DNA from: Ohtaekwangia koreensis
GTDB lineage: Bacteria; Bacteroidota; Bacteroidia; Cytophagales; Cyclobacteriaceae
Direction of reading: 5' to 3'
Length of the DNA: 64,000 bases
Assembly (NCBI RefSeq): GCF_900167975.1
Contig: NZ_FUZU01000004.1
Location: forward strand, 62,001 to 126,000
Shown in pieces: positions 1 through 8,478 of the stretch. A program made the translations under genes and the position numbers. A model generated the notes under the pieces. It saw only the letters and a list, made by a program, of their open reading frames with translations. It did not search any database and had not been told where the DNA came from. Numbering within the stretch: position 1 is the stretch's first letter; the number at the start of each line of letters is the position of its first letter.

Positions 1-2377
1 ACCCTACAACGGTGCCTTTCGAATTCATCAACGGCAGACTACTATCCGCCTGACGAAGCAAATGAACACATTCCAGGCAGGCGACAGGTTCCGGAATACC
101 CGGATCAGTGATTTGCTGCCTGCTTACATCAAAATAAGAGTATTCCGGATATACCATTAGCTTTCCGTAAGAGCGCTCCTCTTGGATACCGTTCTCGTCA
201 AGATCAGTTTTATAACGATATATATATTTTCGAACAGAGGCAACTTTTGCTGTCTCAATGTCATAGTCTTCAATCTTTTCAATTCTCAAGCCGCCACCTA
301 TTCTATAATAAACAGGAGGTCCTGCGCTGGATGGCGGACGTTTGTCTGAATCGACCCAATAGGCATAGGTGGCAATTATATTTTCAAACCTGGTCTCCGC
401 CCCGTTGATGAACGCTTTCCATGTATATTTGCCCGGATATAGTGTATAGGTATTCAAGAATGTAAAGACGGGACTTTGTGAAGACGTGCTCCGATCACAA
501 TAAAGACAGTTTTCATCGGTGTTGACAGAACAGCTACCGTGTCCCATGTCAACGCGGCTAATTCGTCCACCGCTCTCATTATATAATTCAAAGTATACGT
601 CTGGATTGGCAGTTAGATTTTTGCAGGGTATATTTAATCTGAATGCAGCATTAATAGTTGTCGGTACAACGTGACCGAAAGCATCCACAAATTCATCTGT
701 TATGTCAAAAGTGCTTTCCTCAATAGTTCCGCGTTGTTTTATATCGTATGAAAAGCTGACAAAATCCTGCCATGCATCGGGAAGTATCACGTGATGATGA
801 TTGGGATTATCCTGATAGTCATGAAGGCCATAATAAAACGTTGACTTGCCACCCGTTGGATACATTACAGATTTCAAGCTGTAGGCATATATCTCTGAAG
901 CTGAAGCATCACGCTCTTTGCCCATTATTCCAACAATGGCCTGTGTATTAGTACCACTTATACTCTCAAAAGAAGGAATAAAGGAGGATCCACCACGTCC
1001 GTTATAATACCCCCAATGATCCTTCGCATAGGAGTTCTTAACCGGCAATAGTCTATCTTCATAATAAGTAAATCTGTGTACTTCTTTTTGAGTTGAAGCA
1101 GGGCTTTGTTTGGTAACAGACAAAAGCTTCAGCCGCTTTTGCAAAAATTCCGAAGATACCGAAGTAGGAAAGCCGCTTATGTTTCCGCTCAAAAAATAAT
1201 TCTGCTCAAAAAGAAACTCCTGTTCCGGTACTGTGCCACCTGCTCTGAAGATCTTAATTGACTCCAGTCTCTGGTCGCCTTCAATGTCCTGTCTATCATT
1301 AACCATGGAAAATTCAACTCGACCATGCGTCCATGTAATACTCTGCAATGTAACTTTCGAATATAATTTCCGCGGCACTGTTCCTGTTTGTGGCAAAGGG
1401 AATTGCGGACGACAATTTGATCCTAAACAACTTAGCGTTACCGGTTCAATGGTCTCCATATAGGCCCCTACAGGACTAATCATTTGTGTGCCATTATTCG
1501 CGTAGTTAAAGTATACATGCTCATTTTGTGGCGATACGATTTCGGTAACATACCATGCCGACTTTTGCTTATATCCTTGCGTATTATTATAATCCACGAA
1601 GTACTCAAATACAGAAAATTTGTATGTAAATCCATCAGGCGTTTTTGCCTCCCATGAGGAACCATCTTGTGTTAGGGGTTTGATACTTACCTTTTCCTTT
1701 TTTTCAAGCACCACCTGTCTATCACGCGTCAAAACAAACTTCCCAGAATAATTTCCAAAATTATAATTGAATTGGTCGGGTTCGAAATCATAGTCCGCAC
1801 CATATGTATAGTCAAAAAGATTCAGGGTATTCTGGGTCGGACCATTAGGATCACCTCCACTATTATAGTATATTAGCGCTGTCCCAGGTGTAGCTCCATA
1901 AGGAAACGCAAAACCTGGGCCCTGCGGGATAACCGGAGAAGTATTTGAAGGACTCAAATAGCCGCTCGGGTCAACCAAAAAATCATCCTTATTAACAACG
2001 TTTCGGCTAATTACCCCACCTGCGTTTAGCACCCATCCCAATCCAACAGGGGAAGACTCCTCTGAAACCTTTATTCCCGATGCATGATAGCTAATTGAAA
2101 TAGGGACTTTTATATCACGCGCTCTTATCTCATAAATTGGGACAGCGACATTCGGCAACCCAGTATATGTTGAAATCGGAATATTTCCATACTTAGCCAA
2201 GGCTGCTGCGTTCGGAGATGGTGGTATTATCTTCGGTAGCTGACCCTGTCCAAATAGATTAGCGGTAGCTAACATCGTTAACAAAAATAGAAGTAATAGC
2301 TTGGTGTTGGAAAGTCGCAAAATGGATAGGCTATAACGCCAATGTTTTCCCAAAACACTTTCAACTGAATGAGACAT
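1..2377 (-). CDS. YD-repeat/RHS-like secreted protein, N-terminal part (runs off the left edge)
   Basis: The reading frame opens at ATG 2375-2377 and stays open to base 1 (792 codons). After about 25 basic and polar residues comes a hydrophobic stretch ending near LFGQGQ, a signal-peptide or anchor pattern. Next is the N-terminal block usual in Bacteroidota YD proteins: PPSPNAAALAKYG, then SISYHASGIKV, then SPVGLGWVLNAGGVISR. This block resembles the start of the 1993-aa protein at 33635-39616, which has LSYHAGIQ and WVGLGFTLNPGSI. The last codons before the edge read SLPLMNSKGTVVG, so the YD repeats and any C-terminal toxin lie outside the window. I infer an exported polymorphic-toxin or surface protein; the end of the gene would decide. 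No promoter was recognised upstream. Confidence 0.85.
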   Translation of the reverse strand, partial: MSHSVESVLGKHWRYSLSILRLSNTKLLLLFLLTMLATANLFGQGQLPKIIPPSPNAAALAKYGNIPISTYTGLPNVAVPIYEIRARDIKVPISISYHASGIKVSEESSPVGLGWVLNAGGVISRNVVNKDDFLVDPSGYLSPSNTSPVIPQGPGFAFPYGATPGTALIYYNSGGDPNGPTQNTLNLFDYTYGADYDFEPDQFNYNFGNYSGKFVLTRDRQVVLEKKEKVSIKPLTQDGSSWEAKTPDGFTYKFSVFEYFVDYNNTQGYKQKSAWYVTEIVSPQNEHVYFNYANNGTQMISPVGAYMETIEPVTLSCLGSNCRPQFPLPQTGTVPRKLYSKVTLQSITWTHGRVEFSMVNDRQDIEGDQRLESIKIFRAGGTVPEQEFLFEQNYFLSGNISGFPTSVSSEFLQKRLKLLSVTKQSPASTQKEVHRFTYYEDRLLPVKNSYAKDHWGYYNGRGGSSFIPSFESISGTNTQAIVGIMGKERDASASEIYAYSLKSVMYPTGGKSTFYYGLHDYQDNPNHHHVILPDAWQDFVSFSYDIKQRGTIEESTFDITDEFVDAFGHVVPTTINAAFRLNIPCKNLTANPDVYFELYNESGGRISRVDMGHGSCSVNTDENCLYCDRSTSSQSPVFTFLNTYTLYPGKYTWKAFINGAETRFENIIATYAYWVDSDKRPPSSAGPPVYYRIGGGLRIEKIEDYDIETAKVASVRKYIYRYKTDLDENGIQEERSYGKLMVYPEYSYFDVSRQQITDPGIPEPVACLECVHLLRQADSSLPLMNSKGTVVG

Positions 2378-2749
2378 AGATTTATAGGCAGGTTAGGTTA
2401 TTCGTCTATTTACAAAAATGGATAAATCGTTATTTACAGCTGCAAGTACGTTAGGTTCAAATTCCAAACCACTTTTAGTATATCATGTTATTTTACCTGG
2501 AGCGTTTCGCAAATAACTAGTTTCTTCTTTAATTCCAGTGATTTTAGCTACTTGTACTTCCTTTAAAATTTATTAATAGAATTTAACCACTAGGCACTCA
2601 AAGTCTTTTATTGGGAATACAGATTGTTTTTTACTTCTATAAATTTCCCAAAATGAAGTAGCCGAACATTCCAGTACTTGTCTCATTACCGGGAGCCACA
2701 AAAATTAAGACGAAGAAAACCGCTTCCGTGCATTACTTTCCATGGCTTC

Positions 2750-2775
2750 ACTGATGAGTATATATACTCATCAGT
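2750..2775. repeat. 26-bp perfect palindrome
   Basis: ACTGATGAGTATA is followed directly by its exact reverse complement, giving a loopless 26-bp palindrome centred on TATATA. It lies 373 bp upstream of the YD gene start at 2377. A dimeric regulator site or a cruciform is possible; no U-run follows, so it is a poor terminator. Confidence 0.7.
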
Positions 2776-3012
2776 CGATTACAAATACAACACAAGAGTA
2801 AACATTAAATAAGCTACCCAATAAACAAATACCTAATTGACAGCAGCATACTTTTTTCGACAACACTATATCCTCTACCGCGTCATTGTGTGTCAAATAA
2901 TATTGACAGAATATAATACACGCAAGACGTAAATCAATTTTCCTTTCCAAATATCTCTAAAATTTCATTACCAAATTCAGTTCGCCTCAAAAATGAATCT
3001 ACCTATAGGAGC

Positions 3013-3057
3013 ATCCGTATAAATACGGATACTCTCTAAATTGAGAGTATCTCAATT
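3013..3057. repeat. Three overlapping, mutually exclusive hairpins
   Basis: ATCCGTAT (3013-3020) pairs with ATACGGAT (3023-3030). ATACTCTC (3029-3036) pairs with GAGAGTAT (3043-3050). AATTGAGA (3039-3046) pairs with TCTCAATT (3050-3057). Each stem shares bases with the next, so they cannot all form together. Function unknown. Confidence 0.6.
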
Positions 3058-3274
3058 GTTTAAATCGACAAAACAACACACTATTACAGATACTACATAT
3101 CCGAATTTGTCTCTATCTTTTCTATTTTAAACCACATCACAAACCCTATTCAAATTCCTATCAGGTTTTTTACCAGCAATTCGATCGTCTGCGAATCATT
3201 ACCACGCATGACAACCGCAGTAAGTATAGATACAGGTTAAAAAATTCTTATGCCATATCGCTAAATGCACTACC

Positions 3275-3303
3275 GTGATGTAAGAAGAAAAACTTTACAT
3301 CAC
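3275..3303. terminator. Terminator-like hairpin
   Basis: GTGATGTAA (3275-3283) and TTACATCAC (3295-3303) form a perfect 9-bp stem with an 11-nt loop, followed by TTTT. No gene ends just before it on the plus strand, so its transcript is unknown. Confidence 0.35.
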
Positions 3304-3944
3304 TTTTCTGAAAGTAAAATATAGTGTGTCAGTTGTTGCAATGACTTGCAATTTGCTACCGAAAAAGTAAGTCCATAAATTTCTCATGTTATGTCTATGG
3401 CTTTATTTCTCTAAGAAACTTCATATCCTCGCTAATCTTCATGTCCAAAATTTTCGCATAATGCTGCGTAACTCTTATCGACAAAGCGCTTGTATCTCCG
3501 TAAAAAGGTTTTCTCTAATAGAATCTTCTTGTTTGCATCCGGATAATATTGTTCCAGATTTGTTATAGGCATGTATAATAGCCGATTCTGGCCATCCTGT
3601 TTTGGGCTTAAAGAATATTGAATCAGTTATCCATTCATTTTTTGCTTTGGAAATGGTGTCCAAAGCATAGTTTGATAAAACTAAAGGTTCGGTGCCCTTA
3701 GCTATATATATATAATGATTTCGCGTTAGTAACCAACTTTAAACTATCAGCGATCGTCTATGTGTGGTACATCAAGCTATTTCTACTTTCCGGAATGCAA
3801 ATTTGACAAAGGCGAATAACACACGGATTGTATTTGCATTCTATCAAGTGTATATTTCAGCACAGACAATTGTTTCAGTCGATGATCTTGCCATGGCGCG
3901 AAGCGTCATCAAACAATTCGTAACATTGGGATGTTTTTTACTAT

Positions 3945-5744
3945 ATGAATGATCTGATAGGTTGGAAAGAAAATTTCCGGAAGCTGAAAGCTTATTATAA
4001 AAAGTACAGAAATTTTAATGTGCCTTCGCAATGGAGTAAAGACAAACAACTTTCTACATGGGTAGAGAATATTCGTAAGCATCCCAATCGTTTACCCGGC
4101 AATCAATATAATGCGCTTGTCAAAATTGGATTTTCCTTCCAGGATCCTTCTGATTGGAACAGCCAGTTTTACAGGCTAGAGGAATTTTATAAACAGCATG
4201 GACATTCCTACGTTCCATCGGATCAAAAGAAGTATGAATCTTTGTTTGACTGGTCGCACAATCAGCGACAAGCTAAATCACTTCTTACCGCCACGCAGAT
4301 TAAGAAATTAGACAGTCTGCAATTCGATTGGAATGCTTTAACCGATAAGGACATCAAATGGGAACAGATGTACCAGGAGCTTATAACGTTCAAAAAGAAA
4401 TATGGACATACGAAAGTACCTCAGGAATTTAAAGAAAATAAGAGTTTAGGCGCGTGGGTGTCCAATCAGAGAAGTAATAAGACGAAAAAGATATTGTCGG
4501 CAGAACGAATAAGGAAGTTAAACAAGATTGGATTTCTTTGGAAAGAAGATATACTCAGGATGCGTGAAGAAGCCTGGGAGAAAAGATATACTGAGCTTGT
4601 CCGGTATAAGAAGGCTCACGGTCATATAGACCGGATCAAGGTTCGTCACGATCATTACGAGCTTGGTCTTTGGATTGAAACTCAAATCGTAAGACAAGAT
4701 CTATTGTCGCCTGATCGCAAGAAAAAATTAAACGCCATCGGATTCCAATGGGTGAAGGAAGATTATGCTGAAGAGCGATGGAACGAAATGTATACGAAGC
4801 TTCAAGTTTATAAGAAGAAGCATGGACACTGCCGGGTTAAGAAGCATGACGATTTTAAGCTGGCCGTATGGCTTCAAAGAAATAAACGTGACCATGAAAA
4901 GATAGACAAGGATAAAAAGAAAAAACTGGAACACTTAGGGGTGAAGTGGCCGTACGAACTTTTCAGAGAAATCTGGGAAACCAGGTATAGGGAACTAAAA
5001 ACTTTCAAGAAAGTATACAAACATCTGCTTGTTCCAAAAAATGATGCTATACTATATGAATGGATTCAAACGCAGAAGAAACTAAAATTAGAAAACAGGC
5101 TAAGCAAAGCGCGGGAAGAAAAATTAGAAACGCTGGGCTTTATCTGGACGGGAGAAGCAGAAGCTACAAAACTGAAGGCGTGGGAAACCATGTATAAAAA
5201 GTTTAAAGCATTTAAAGAAAAATATGGATCAAAGTATCATATAAAGCTTAAAGAAAATCCGGATCTAGAAGAGTGGGTAAGGCTTCAGATACACAGTAAA
5301 GATAAGTTGTCATCTTATAAAAGAGGTAAGCTTAATGCTATACATTTTTTATGGAATCGTGATGGGTACTATTGGGATGAACTCTGGGAAAGAAAGTATG
5401 AGCAGCTTATAGCCTTTAAGACTAAATATGGCCACTGCGATGTACCCCAGAAATATCCTGCCAATCAATCTTTAGCCAGTTGGGTAAATGGGCAACGCAC
5501 TAAGAAACTATCCTCAGACAAAAAGAAGAAGTTGAATGAATTAGGCTTTTCGTGGAGAAATGAAATCAAACAAAACCGATGGAATCAAAGCGTTAAGGAA
5601 TTTACAGAGTTTAAAAAGAAAAATAAGAACCTACCAATCCTGCATCATACTCCACTCTATAGCTGGGTATATCAACAAAAAAAGAACTTCAATAAGCTAT
5701 CCGCTGAGAAGAAAAAAATACTTAAACAAACAGGAATAGTTTAA
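3945..5744 (+). CDS. Protein of nine tandem helicase-associated (HA) repeats, no helicase
   Basis: 599 aa built almost wholly of helicase-associated domain repeats (PF03457 type). Each unit of about 65-70 aa follows W..mY..L..fKkkyGH..VP...k.n.sL..Wv..QR....LS..r..kL..lGF.W. Unit starts are near residues 7, 71, 139, 210, 278, 343, 412, 480 and 546; unit 9 ends the protein. Clear signatures include KKYGHTKVP, KKHGHC and KYGHCDVPQ. In known proteins these repeats sit C-terminal to SNF2/DEAD-like helicases and are thought to bind nucleic acid. Here no helicase motif I-VI is present and no helicase gene adjoins. The protein is very rich in lysine and tryptophan, which fits DNA or RNA binding. The start at ATG 3945 is chosen because the first repeat begins seven residues later. 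Its cellular role is unknown. Confidence 0.85.
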   Translation: MNDLIGWKENFRKLKAYYKKYRNFNVPSQWSKDKQLSTWVENIRKHPNRLPGNQYNALVKIGFSFQDPSDWNSQFYRLEEFYKQHGHSYVPSDQKKYESLFDWSHNQRQAKSLLTATQIKKLDSLQFDWNALTDKDIKWEQMYQELITFKKKYGHTKVPQEFKENKSLGAWVSNQRSNKTKKILSAERIRKLNKIGFLWKEDILRMREEAWEKRYTELVRYKKAHGHIDRIKVRHDHYELGLWIETQIVRQDLLSPDRKKKLNAIGFQWVKEDYAEERWNEMYTKLQVYKKKHGHCRVKKHDDFKLAVWLQRNKRDHEKIDKDKKKKLEHLGVKWPYELFREIWETRYRELKTFKKVYKHLLVPKNDAILYEWIQTQKKLKLENRLSKAREEKLETLGFIWTGEAEATKLKAWETMYKKFKAFKEKYGSKYHIKLKENPDLEEWVRLQIHSKDKLSSYKRGKLNAIHFLWNRDGYYWDELWERKYEQLIAFKTKYGHCDVPQKYPANQSLASWVNGQRTKKLSSDKKKKLNELGFSWRNEIKQNRWNQSVKEFTEFKKKNKNLPILHHTPLYSWVYQQKKNFNKLSAEKKKILKQTGIV

Positions 5745-5788
5745 AATCATTTGAATCAAGACTAAGATATTTTTCCGATGATACTATA

Positions 5789-6199
5789 TTAGGATTCAAT
5801 AGCCTTCTTCCCCCCTGAAGAAGGCTTCTTATGGTCCATCCGGTTCATGAACATCATGAGTTCATCTGATTCATATTCGCTTTTGTCTAACCTGTTCGAT
5901 CTTTCAGTAGTAAGCACTTCTCCCAGGCCGTCAATCTCAATCTGCTTTTCTACCAGTTGGTTTCGAAGCGTTTGAATTATCAATGTGTTACTAATGCTGT
6001 CCATTTTGATCTTTACCTCACGTTTATAGAATCCGGACATCATTTGTCCTTCCCTATCAATCGGTTTTGTTCGCTGGTTAACTATATATCTATAGCATAC
6101 AATACCAATTGCCATCCAGAATGCAGAGCAGCAAATGGCAGTTATTAAAACAGCCTTGAAATTTGCTTTCAGGGCTTTCATAAATTCTTGTTTATTCAT
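5789..6199 (-). CDS. Small single-pass membrane protein with coiled coil
   Basis: About 136 aa, starting at the internal ATG 6197-6199 (MNKQEFMKALKANF). The longer frame up to 6298 adds 33 residues with no membrane or domain features. A basic N-terminus is followed by one transmembrane helix near residues 14-35 (AVLITAICCSAFWMAIGIV). The rest is a charged, heptad-like segment (LVEKQIEIDGLGEVLTTE) and a Lys/Ser-rich tail. The topology suggests a cytoplasmic N-terminus and an exported coiled coil, somewhat like TraK-type transfer proteins, but I do not recognise the family. It lies 113 bp downstream of the decayed membrane gene at 6313-6795 on the same strand. Confidence 0.55.
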   Translation of the reverse strand: MNKQEFMKALKANFKAVLITAICCSAFWMAIGIVCYRYIVNQRTKPIDREGQMMSGFYKREVKIKMDSISNTLIIQTLRNQLVEKQIEIDGLGEVLTTERSNRLDKSEYESDELMMFMNRMDHKKPSSGGKKAIES

Positions 6200-6312
6200 A
6201 GGGTGTTCTTCGAAATTAAAAGTCAGAGGAGTGTAACATGGAAAGGCATCAAAAAGAAACCGGTAAGTTTCCCGTCCAGAGCTACCGGGTTGTCCCACTT
6301 AAAATCTACCGT

Positions 6313-6795
6313 CTATTCCTCCTTGCCAGCATAGTAAATACCGACAGCCAGCAATACATTTTTGATGATGTTATTCGTGTTGTGAAAAATCCAGACTACT
6401 ACTATTTCATGATCTTTCAGGTTCTCGAAAATATAGGTACTGAAAATGAAGATGAAAAAGTTAAGTCCATAGTAATAGGTGACGGCTGAGTTGATCCAGA
6501 AAAGCGGGTACTTCAATAGAACAGTAACCGGTGAAGTATGCAGGAGATGCTCGTAGTAGACAGTAGCATATCCGAGAAGTAGTACAGTACAAAACGTTAT
6601 CATATAGCTTTGCACACCGGTTATGTTTTGCTGAGCAAGACTATCCCAAACAAAAAAGCAAAGAACTACGCCCATAAATGTGTAAATCAGTGTTCGGCTA
6701 CTCCGCAGTAGATATGAATACAACCCGCTTAAAATTAAAAAGGCGGCAAGGAAATACAGGTTGTTGACGACAAGATTCTCTTGATTGGTAACGCT
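6313..6795 (-). pseudogene. Truncated paralogue of the membrane protein at 7786-8478
   Basis: The open frame runs from an in-frame TAA (6796-6798) to its stop at 6313-6315 and has no ATG. The first possible start is TTG at 6723. Its translation aligns over its whole length with the C-terminal two thirds of the 230-aa protein at 7786-8478: VNNLYFLAAFLILSGLYSYL matches the VVSVYGLLQFLILMFIY region, FWINSAVTYYYGLNFF matches FWVGAGVFFYFGTNLF, and IFHNTNNIIKNVLLAVG matches ALHNGSNMVKNIIFSIA. The matching N-terminal helices are absent in this frame, and hydrophobic residues upstream sit in another frame. I read it as a 5'-truncated or frameshifted copy, although a short protein from the TTG cannot be excluded. 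Confidence 0.6.
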
Positions 6796-7035
6796 TTAAT
6801 TCTTGGCAAGTATATATTTTTTGATGCTCCCAAAATACACCGGATTTATAAGATATATATATACTTTGATTTACAACAAGACTATACATTGCGTATGTTA
6901 TCGTGAAATAAATACCACTAATAGAAGTATATCCTATTACAAAGAAGGTTAACGAGACTAAAAAAATATAAATCCATTATTTCGCAGGTGTTATATCTCC
7001 CACAAAAAAATTAAATGCATCACCGACAGTAAATT

Positions 7036-7221
7036 TTAAACGCCTCTGCTGAATTTAGTCTTACTGATGACAAATTCCGTAGATATACCGAGGGCTACAT
7101 TCTTTTTTGTGGCTTTTGTACCTGCAAAATCGTGGCGTGATGTAAGGACTATAGGTATAGACAACCTTTTAATATCTGAACACATAGTATTTACATAGGC
7201 AAAACCGATTCCAGCCTCGTG
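7036..7221 (-). pseudogene. Start-less gene fragment, beta-strand-rich C-terminus
   Basis: A 61-codon open frame bounded by TGA 7222-7224 and TAA 7036-7038. It encodes EAGIGFAYVNTMCSDIKRL, then SIPIVLTSRHDFAGTK and NVALGISTEFVIS. Alternating hydrophobic and polar residues with GIGFAYV and ALGISTEFVIS look like strands of an outer-membrane barrel. There is no plausible start, so this is probably the last part of a deleted gene. The protein family is not identified. Confidence 0.4.
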
Positions 7222-7252
7222 TCATGGTAAAAATGTACTATGTGTCATGGTA
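7219..7252. repeat. Two direct copies of GTGTCATGGTA
   Basis: An 11-bp word occurs at 7219-7229 and 7242-7252, a 23-bp repeat distance or about two helical turns. The copies lie some 140-175 bp upstream of the gene at 7394 and could be an operator. No protein partner is known. Confidence 0.4.
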
Positions 7253-7293
7253 GTTTTTTACCAGTAAGAAACGCTGTACTATTTAACAGTAAG

Positions 7294-7329
7294 TTGTTGT
7301 AACTCTTTTTAAGGGTATATATATACTTG
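7294..7329 (+). promoter_or_regulatory. Candidate Bacteroidota promoter
   Basis: TTGTTG (7294-7299) is followed 22 nt later by TATACTTG (7322-7329), one mismatch from the -7 consensus TAnnTTTG. A start of transcription near 7336 would leave a leader of about 58 nt before ATG 7394. Confidence 0.35.
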
Positions 7330-7393
7330 CCCACCGGTTTGAGAAAGCCTCAACCAGCGAAGTAAATAATCACTCTAAACCAAACAACTACCA

Positions 7394-7741
7394 ATGGAGT
7401 ACACCCTAAGCCCTGATGTGGGCAAGCCTATTTCAAAGAAGACGGCAGACAAATGGCTCAAGAACCATGAAGAGAAACATCCCGCCAAAGACAGCATACG
7501 TGCCCATTTCTTTGGTTCGGACATTATTAACCAAGTACTCGCGCAAGACGGTTGTGTAGGTATGCGTATCTATTATGCTACCAATGACGAAGGTGTGAAG
7601 CAATTGCTTCTGGTAGGTGCACGCGAAGATGGAAGTAATATCTGGCCGGATGGCAATAGCGATGAAGACGGAGAGAATGCAACAGGCGGTCTCATTGTTG
7701 ATGCATCCACCACCTGTCCTCCGTTCTGCCCCAAGAACTAG
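7394..7741 (+). CDS. Conserved-looking small cytosolic protein, unknown function
   Basis: 115 aa starting at ATG 7394 after the A-rich leader AAACAACTACCA. No signal peptide or membrane helix. Features are a charged N-terminus with KKTADKWLKNHEEKHP, a central segment resembling an alpha/beta fold (SIRAHFFGSDIINQVLAQ, then GCVGMRIYYAT), and a C-terminal Gly/Asp-rich part ending in a Cys pair, TTCPPFCPKN. I recall similar short proteins in other Bacteroidota but know no function. It precedes the membrane protein at 7786 by 44 nt on the same strand, so the two are probably one transcription unit from the promoter near 7294. Confidence 0.6.
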   Translation: MEYTLSPDVGKPISKKTADKWLKNHEEKHPAKDSIRAHFFGSDIINQVLAQDGCVGMRIYYATNDEGVKQLLLVGAREDGSNIWPDGNSDEDGENATGGLIVDASTTCPPFCPKN

Positions 7742-7785
7742 CACTTTACAGTGTTGAATGAAAAAAAGACTCTCTCGTTAGCGCA

Positions 7786-8478
7786 ATGACTTTAGAAACC
7801 TATATTGGCGTTCGAAATATATCCTCCTATTCAGTACTGCTACCTCTTGCTCTTTTTGCCATTGCCGTTTACAAGAGGAAGCAACCGGGCAGCGTATGGT
7901 TGCTCGGAGTGCTGCTGATCGTTTCAGGGCTGGCTGATCTGGTGAGTTTCCTGATCTACACGCGCTATCACATCAATCCCAACCCGGTTGTTAGTGTTTA
8001 CGGGTTGCTTCAATTCCTTATACTCATGTTTATCTATCGGACAGAGTATACCCGTATAGCATTTAAGAGATTGGCAGACGTGGTAAGTATAGCCTTTATA
8101 ATATTTGCCGCTATTAATTTCGTTTACATTCAGGGAGTACACGGACTGAACACTAACCTGTTTACTGTTTCCAGCATTGTGCTGATGATCTTTTGCCTGA
8201 TATACTTTTACCAGATCATCCAGGAATTACCTGAACCCTATATCGAACGCATGGTGATGTTCTGGGTAGGAGCTGGCGTGTTCTTCTATTTCGGCACCAA
8301 TCTCTTTTTGTTTCTCACGGTGGATCGGTTTATTCCAAAAGCTGATGAGAATTTTTTACTCTCCTGGGCGCTGCACAATGGAAGCAACATGGTAAAGAAC
8401 ATCATTTTTTCAATTGCCTTCTACGTGGCGCTTACCAAAGAATCCGGCTCTCCCAATGGGGGATCAAAACATCACTAA
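7786..8478 (+). CDS. Polytopic membrane protein, unknown function
   Basis: 230 aa with about seven hydrophobic helices spread over the length, for example VLLPLALFAIAVY, VWLLGVLLIVSGLADLVSFL, VSIAFIIFAAINFVYI, FTVSSIVLMIFCLIYFY and FWVGAGVFFYFGTNLFLFL. The last helix contains ALHNGSNMVKNIIFSIA, a conserved-looking HN...NxxKN motif also present in the decayed paralogue at 6313-6795. No catalytic domain or sensor module is fused. It lies downstream of, and probably co-transcribed with, the 115-aa protein at 7394. A membrane receiver or accessory for a sensory system is conceivable, but this is inference. After the TAA the same frame continues open for 123 codons (see 8479). Confidence 0.65.
   Translation: MTLETYIGVRNISSYSVLLPLALFAIAVYKRKQPGSVWLLGVLLIVSGLADLVSFLIYTRYHINPNPVVSVYGLLQFLILMFIYRTEYTRIAFKRLADVVSIAFIIFAAINFVYIQGVHGLNTNLFTVSSIVLMIFCLIYFYQIIQELPEPYIERMVMFWVGAGVFFYFGTNLFLFLTVDRFIPKADENFLLSWALHNGSNMVKNIIFSIAFYVALTKESGSPNGGSKHH

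Larger units (their letters stand above)
2378..3944. other. AT-rich spacer without supported gene
   Basis: About 1.57 kb between the divergent YD gene and the HA-repeat gene. Short open frames occur on both strands (for example 3386-3568 and 3475-3663), but none shows a recognisable domain, signal peptide or typical composition. The stretch carries several hairpin-forming sequences, listed separately, and a TA run at about 3702-3714. It probably holds the control regions of both flanking genes. Confidence 0.5.

Noticed and set aside
2378-3944. Short ORFs 3386-3568 and 3475-3663 as genes
   Set aside because: They lie on opposite strands over the same DNA, lack domains, and sit in AT-rich hairpin-bearing spacer.
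3764-3952. 62-aa ORF overlapping the start of the HA-repeat gene
   Set aside because: It is in another frame, has no recognisable features and ends within the HA gene; the HA gene start at 3945 is supported by the first repeat beginning at residue 7.
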